A DNA stretch of 10,298 bases. It comes from Bacteroidota bacterium. Its GTDB lineage: Bacteria > Bacteroidota > Bacteroidia > Bacteroidales > UBA10428. The notes under the pieces are model-generated. The model made no database searches. It was given only the letters and a program-made list of their open reading frames with translations, and was not told the origin of the DNA. The translations under genes were made by a program, and so were the position numbers. Positions within the stretch are counted from its first letter, which is position 1. Every line of letters begins with the position of its first letter. This document shows positions 8,189 through 10,298 of this stretch, one piece after another. The DNA is taken from the NCBI GenBank assembly GCA_029268165.1, contig JAJUGM010000086.1:1-10298 (forward strand). The letters run 5' to 3'.

Positions 8189-9400
8189 ATGAAAAAGATT
8201 TTATTTATGGCCGGATATCTTCTGATCTTATCAACAGATATACAGGCACAGTCGTTTGAAATGCTTTCCCCCACACCGCCTATGGGTTGGAACAGCTGGA
8301 ATAAATTCGGCTGCAATGTGAACGAAAACCTTATAAAGGAAATTGCCGACGCAATGGTTGCGAGTGGTATGCGTGATGCAGGTTATAAATATGTAGTGAT
8401 CGACGATTGCTGGCAAACCGATCGCGACAGTGCCGGAAACATCATCGCTGACCCTGAAAGATTCCCTTCGGGAATGAAAGCGCTTGCCGATTATATTCAT
8501 GCAAAAGGATTGAAATTCGGCCTTTATTCATGCGCTGGTTCAAGAACATGTCAGGGAAGACCGGGGAGCCGTGGTTACCAGTTTCAGGATGCCCGGCAAT
8601 ACGCTGCCTGGGGAGTGGATTATCTTAAGTATGACTGGTGTTATGACGAAGGACAGAATGCCAAAGCAGCTTATAAAACTATGAGCGATGCCCTAAAAAA
8701 TTGCGGAAGACCAATTGTATTCAGTATATGCGAATGGGGTGATAACAAACCGTGGGAGTGGGGTAAAGAGATTGGTCATCTGTGGCGGACAACAGCTGAT
8801 ATACGGGATTGCTTTGACTGCATGCATAACTGGGGAGGGCTTGGTGTATTACAGATACTTGACAAACAGGTTGGACTTGAACAATATGCAGGACCACATC
8901 ATTGGAACGATCCTGATATGCTTGAAGTTGGCAATGGCGGTCAGACAATAAATGAATATCGCACACATTTCAGCCTCTGGTGCATGCTTGCCGCGCTGCT
9001 TATGGCCGGAAATGACCTCAGAAATATGTCTGACAGTATAAGGACTATTCTTACAAATAAAGAGGTTATAGCCGTTGATCAGGATACGCTTGGTTTTCAG
9101 GGATTCAAATTTATTGATTATGGCGATTTTGAAATCTGGGTTAAAGCCCTATCAGGCGGTGATGCTGCATTCTGCTTTCTCAACCGGAGTAAGGAAATTT
9201 TTGATTTAAATTTTGACTGGCAAAAATTTGGAATTTATCATTATTCAATTGCCAAGAACGGTTTTAACTTATGGAAAAAAGAATATCAGGTAAAAGATTT
9301 ATGGAACCATAAGATAATAGGTAATACGAAAAACAATCTCAGGGTAAAAATTGAAGGACACGGAGTGCTTATGGTCAGACTTAGTTCAATAGAAAAATAA
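8189..9400 (+). CDS. GH27 alpha-galactosidase, exported but without a T9SS domain
   Basis: 403 residues, the size of a minimal GH27 enzyme: signal peptide (about 1-21, ending IQAQ), a (beta/alpha)8 barrel (about 25-300) opening with PPMGWNSWNKF, and a short C-terminal beta domain. Expected catalytic residues are visible: nucleophile D149 in YLKYDWC and acid/base D204 in RTTADI. Substrate-contact residues known from human alpha-galactosidase A also have counterparts: the D72-D73 pair in IDDCW, K147, C151, E182 in CEWG and R200. The DD pair and CEW favour terminal alpha-D-galactose over N-acetylgalactosamine. Some GH27 members are beta-L-arabinopyranosidases, which deserves mention in an arabinose-oriented cluster, but the intact galactose-binding acids argue against it. 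It starts 21 bases after the first GH127 gene. Unlike its neighbours it ends in LSSIEK with no sorting domain, so it probably acts in the periplasm on imported fragments. Confidence 0.92.
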   Translation: MKKILFMAGYLLILSTDIQAQSFEMLSPTPPMGWNSWNKFGCNVNENLIKEIADAMVASGMRDAGYKYVVIDDCWQTDRDSAGNIIADPERFPSGMKALADYIHAKGLKFGLYSCAGSRTCQGRPGSRGYQFQDARQYAAWGVDYLKYDWCYDEGQNAKAAYKTMSDALKNCGRPIVFSICEWGDNKPWEWGKEIGHLWRTTADIRDCFDCMHNWGGLGVLQILDKQVGLEQYAGPHHWNDPDMLEVGNGGQTINEYRTHFSLWCMLAALLMAGNDLRNMSDSIRTILTNKEVIAVDQDTLGFQGFKFIDYGDFEIWVKALSGGDAAFCFLNRSKEIFDLNFDWQKFGIYHYSIAKNGFNLWKKEYQVKDLWNHKIIGNTKNNLRVKIEGHGVLMVRLSSIEK

Positions 9401-9450
9401 TTACTTTTTAAATTCAAACAATATTAATTTAAAAGATTAATAAAAACCTT

Positions 9451-10298
9451 ATGAAAAAGTTCGTTTTATTCATTTTATGCGTTATTTTAACAGCTTCACG
9501 GTCAACGAATGGGCAAAAAAGTAATTATCCCATTCAGCCTGTGCCTTTTACGGCGGTTAAAATCACTGACAATTTCTGGGCTCCCCGCATAAAAACCAAT
9601 CACGAAGTTACTATTCCTATTGCCATTGAACAATCAACTATTAGCGGACGGATAAAAAATTTTGAGATTGCAGGTGGCATGGCACAAGGTACATTTTGTT
9701 CAGAATATCCCTTTGATGACAGTGACATTTATAAAATTATAGAGGCGGCAAGCTATTCACTGCAAACGTTTCCTGATAAGAGACTTGAAGCTATACTCGA
9801 TACTTTAATATACAAAATTAGCCTGGCTCAGGAAGAAGACGGATATTTATATACCAACCGCACTATTGCTGAGATAAACCAAACTTCAGCACATGAATGG
9901 GCTGGGAATAAACGCTGGGAAAAAGAAAATATACTGAGTCATGAACTTTATAATCTCGGTCATTTATTCGAAGCTGCTGCTGCTCATTTTCAGGCAACAG
10001 GTAAACGTTCTCTGCTTAACATTGCCATTAAAGCAGCTAACTTGATCGACAATGTCTATGGATGGGGGAAACTTGAAGATTATCCGGGCCATCAGGTTGT
10101 TGAACTTGGGCTTGTGAAACTGTATGGAGTTACCGGTGAGCAAAAATACCTCAACTTGGCCAAGTTTTTCCTTGATGTCAGAGGACCTAATGGCGATGAA
10201 TACAACCAGGCTCATAAAAAGGTTGTTGACCAGACAGAGGCTGTGGGCCATGCAGTAAGGGCAACCTATATGTATGCTGCTATGGCCGACATTGCTGC
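9451..10298 (+). CDS. Second GH127 beta-L-arabinofuranosidase-like enzyme (5' part, runs off the window)
   Basis: The frame opens at ATG 9451 and stays open for 282 full codons to the right edge. A signal peptide (MKKFVLFILCVILTAS...NGQ) is followed by the N-terminal helical half of a GH127 domain. It aligns without large gaps to the first GH127: YPIQPV, FTAV, FCSEYPFDDSDIYK, EAASYSL, EDGYLYTNRTIAE, LSHELYNLGHLFE, FQATGKR, EDYPGHQ, KFFLDVRGP, QTEAVGH and YMYAAMADIAA. The zinc and nucleophile motifs would lie beyond the window, so activity, total length and the presence of a binding module or sorting domain cannot be judged. It is preceded by an AT-rich 50-base gap, longer than the other gaps in the array but with no clear terminator or promoter. 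Confidence 0.9.
   Translation, partial: MKKFVLFILCVILTASRSTNGQKSNYPIQPVPFTAVKITDNFWAPRIKTNHEVTIPIAIEQSTISGRIKNFEIAGGMAQGTFCSEYPFDDSDIYKIIEAASYSLQTFPDKRLEAILDTLIYKISLAQEEDGYLYTNRTIAEINQTSAHEWAGNKRWEKENILSHELYNLGHLFEAAAAHFQATGKRSLLNIAIKAANLIDNVYGWGKLEDYPGHQVVELGLVKLYGVTGEQKYLNLAKFFLDVRGPNGDEYNQAHKKVVDQTEAVGHAVRATYMYAAMADIA

Noticed and set aside
8189..9400. GH27 as a beta-L-arabinopyranosidase, suggested by the arabinose theme
   Set aside because: The Asp pair (D72-D73) and E182 match alpha-galactosidase contacts, so alpha-galactosidase is the simpler call.
9401..9450. Possible internal promoter or terminator before the second GH127
   Set aside because: The gap is AT-rich with only a 6-base ATTAAT repeat (9423-9428 and 9436-9441); there is no G/C-rich stem and no TAnnTTTG box.

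Overview
The window looks like part of a carbohydrate-degradation locus from a Bacteroidota bacterium. The evidence is four proteins ending in type IX secretion (T9SS) type A-like sorting domains, AT-rich gene starts without clear Shine-Dalgarno sequences, and glycosidase families typical of polysaccharide utilization loci (PULs) in that phylum. No SusC/SusD pair, regulator, tRNA, rRNA, mobile element or CRISPR array is visible, so if this is a PUL its transport and sensing genes lie outside the window. Every gene is on the + strand.

Layout. Positions 1-245 hold the 3' end of an exported protein, of which only the sorting domain is seen. A perfect 16-bp inverted repeat (266-306) follows as a likely terminator, then an AT-rich leader (307-406). 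From 407 runs a tight same-strand array with gaps of 23, 22, 21 and 50 bases, probably one operon. (1) An 868-aa multidomain exported protein has an HExxH...E metallopeptidase-like signature. (2) An 809-aa GH43 glycosidase carries F5/8-type and LamG modules. (3) An 892-aa GH127 beta-L-arabinofuranosidase-like enzyme carries a C-terminal sugar-binding-like module. (4) A 403-aa GH27 alpha-galactosidase has a signal peptide but no sorting domain. (5) The 5' part of a second GH127 is cut off by the window end.

How the genes may work together. GH127, GH43 and GH27 together suggest a plant-derived substrate rich in L-arabinofuranose and alpha-galactose. The most specific reading, which is inference, is a hydroxyproline-rich glycoprotein such as extensin. 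Its Hyp residues carry beta-1,2-linked arabinofuranose chains capped by alpha-1,3-arabinofuranose, and its Ser residues carry single alpha-galactose units. GH127, GH43 and GH27 match those linkages, and the HExxH protein could open the peptide backbone or dock on it. Pectic side chains (arabinan, rhamnogalacturonan II) are the main alternative.

The most notable points are the metallopeptidase-like protein inside a glycosidase operon, a roughly 130-residue module shared by that protein (N-terminal) and the first GH127 (C-terminal), a zinc/cysteine glycosidase predicted to work outside the cell, and the tandem GH127 paralogues.
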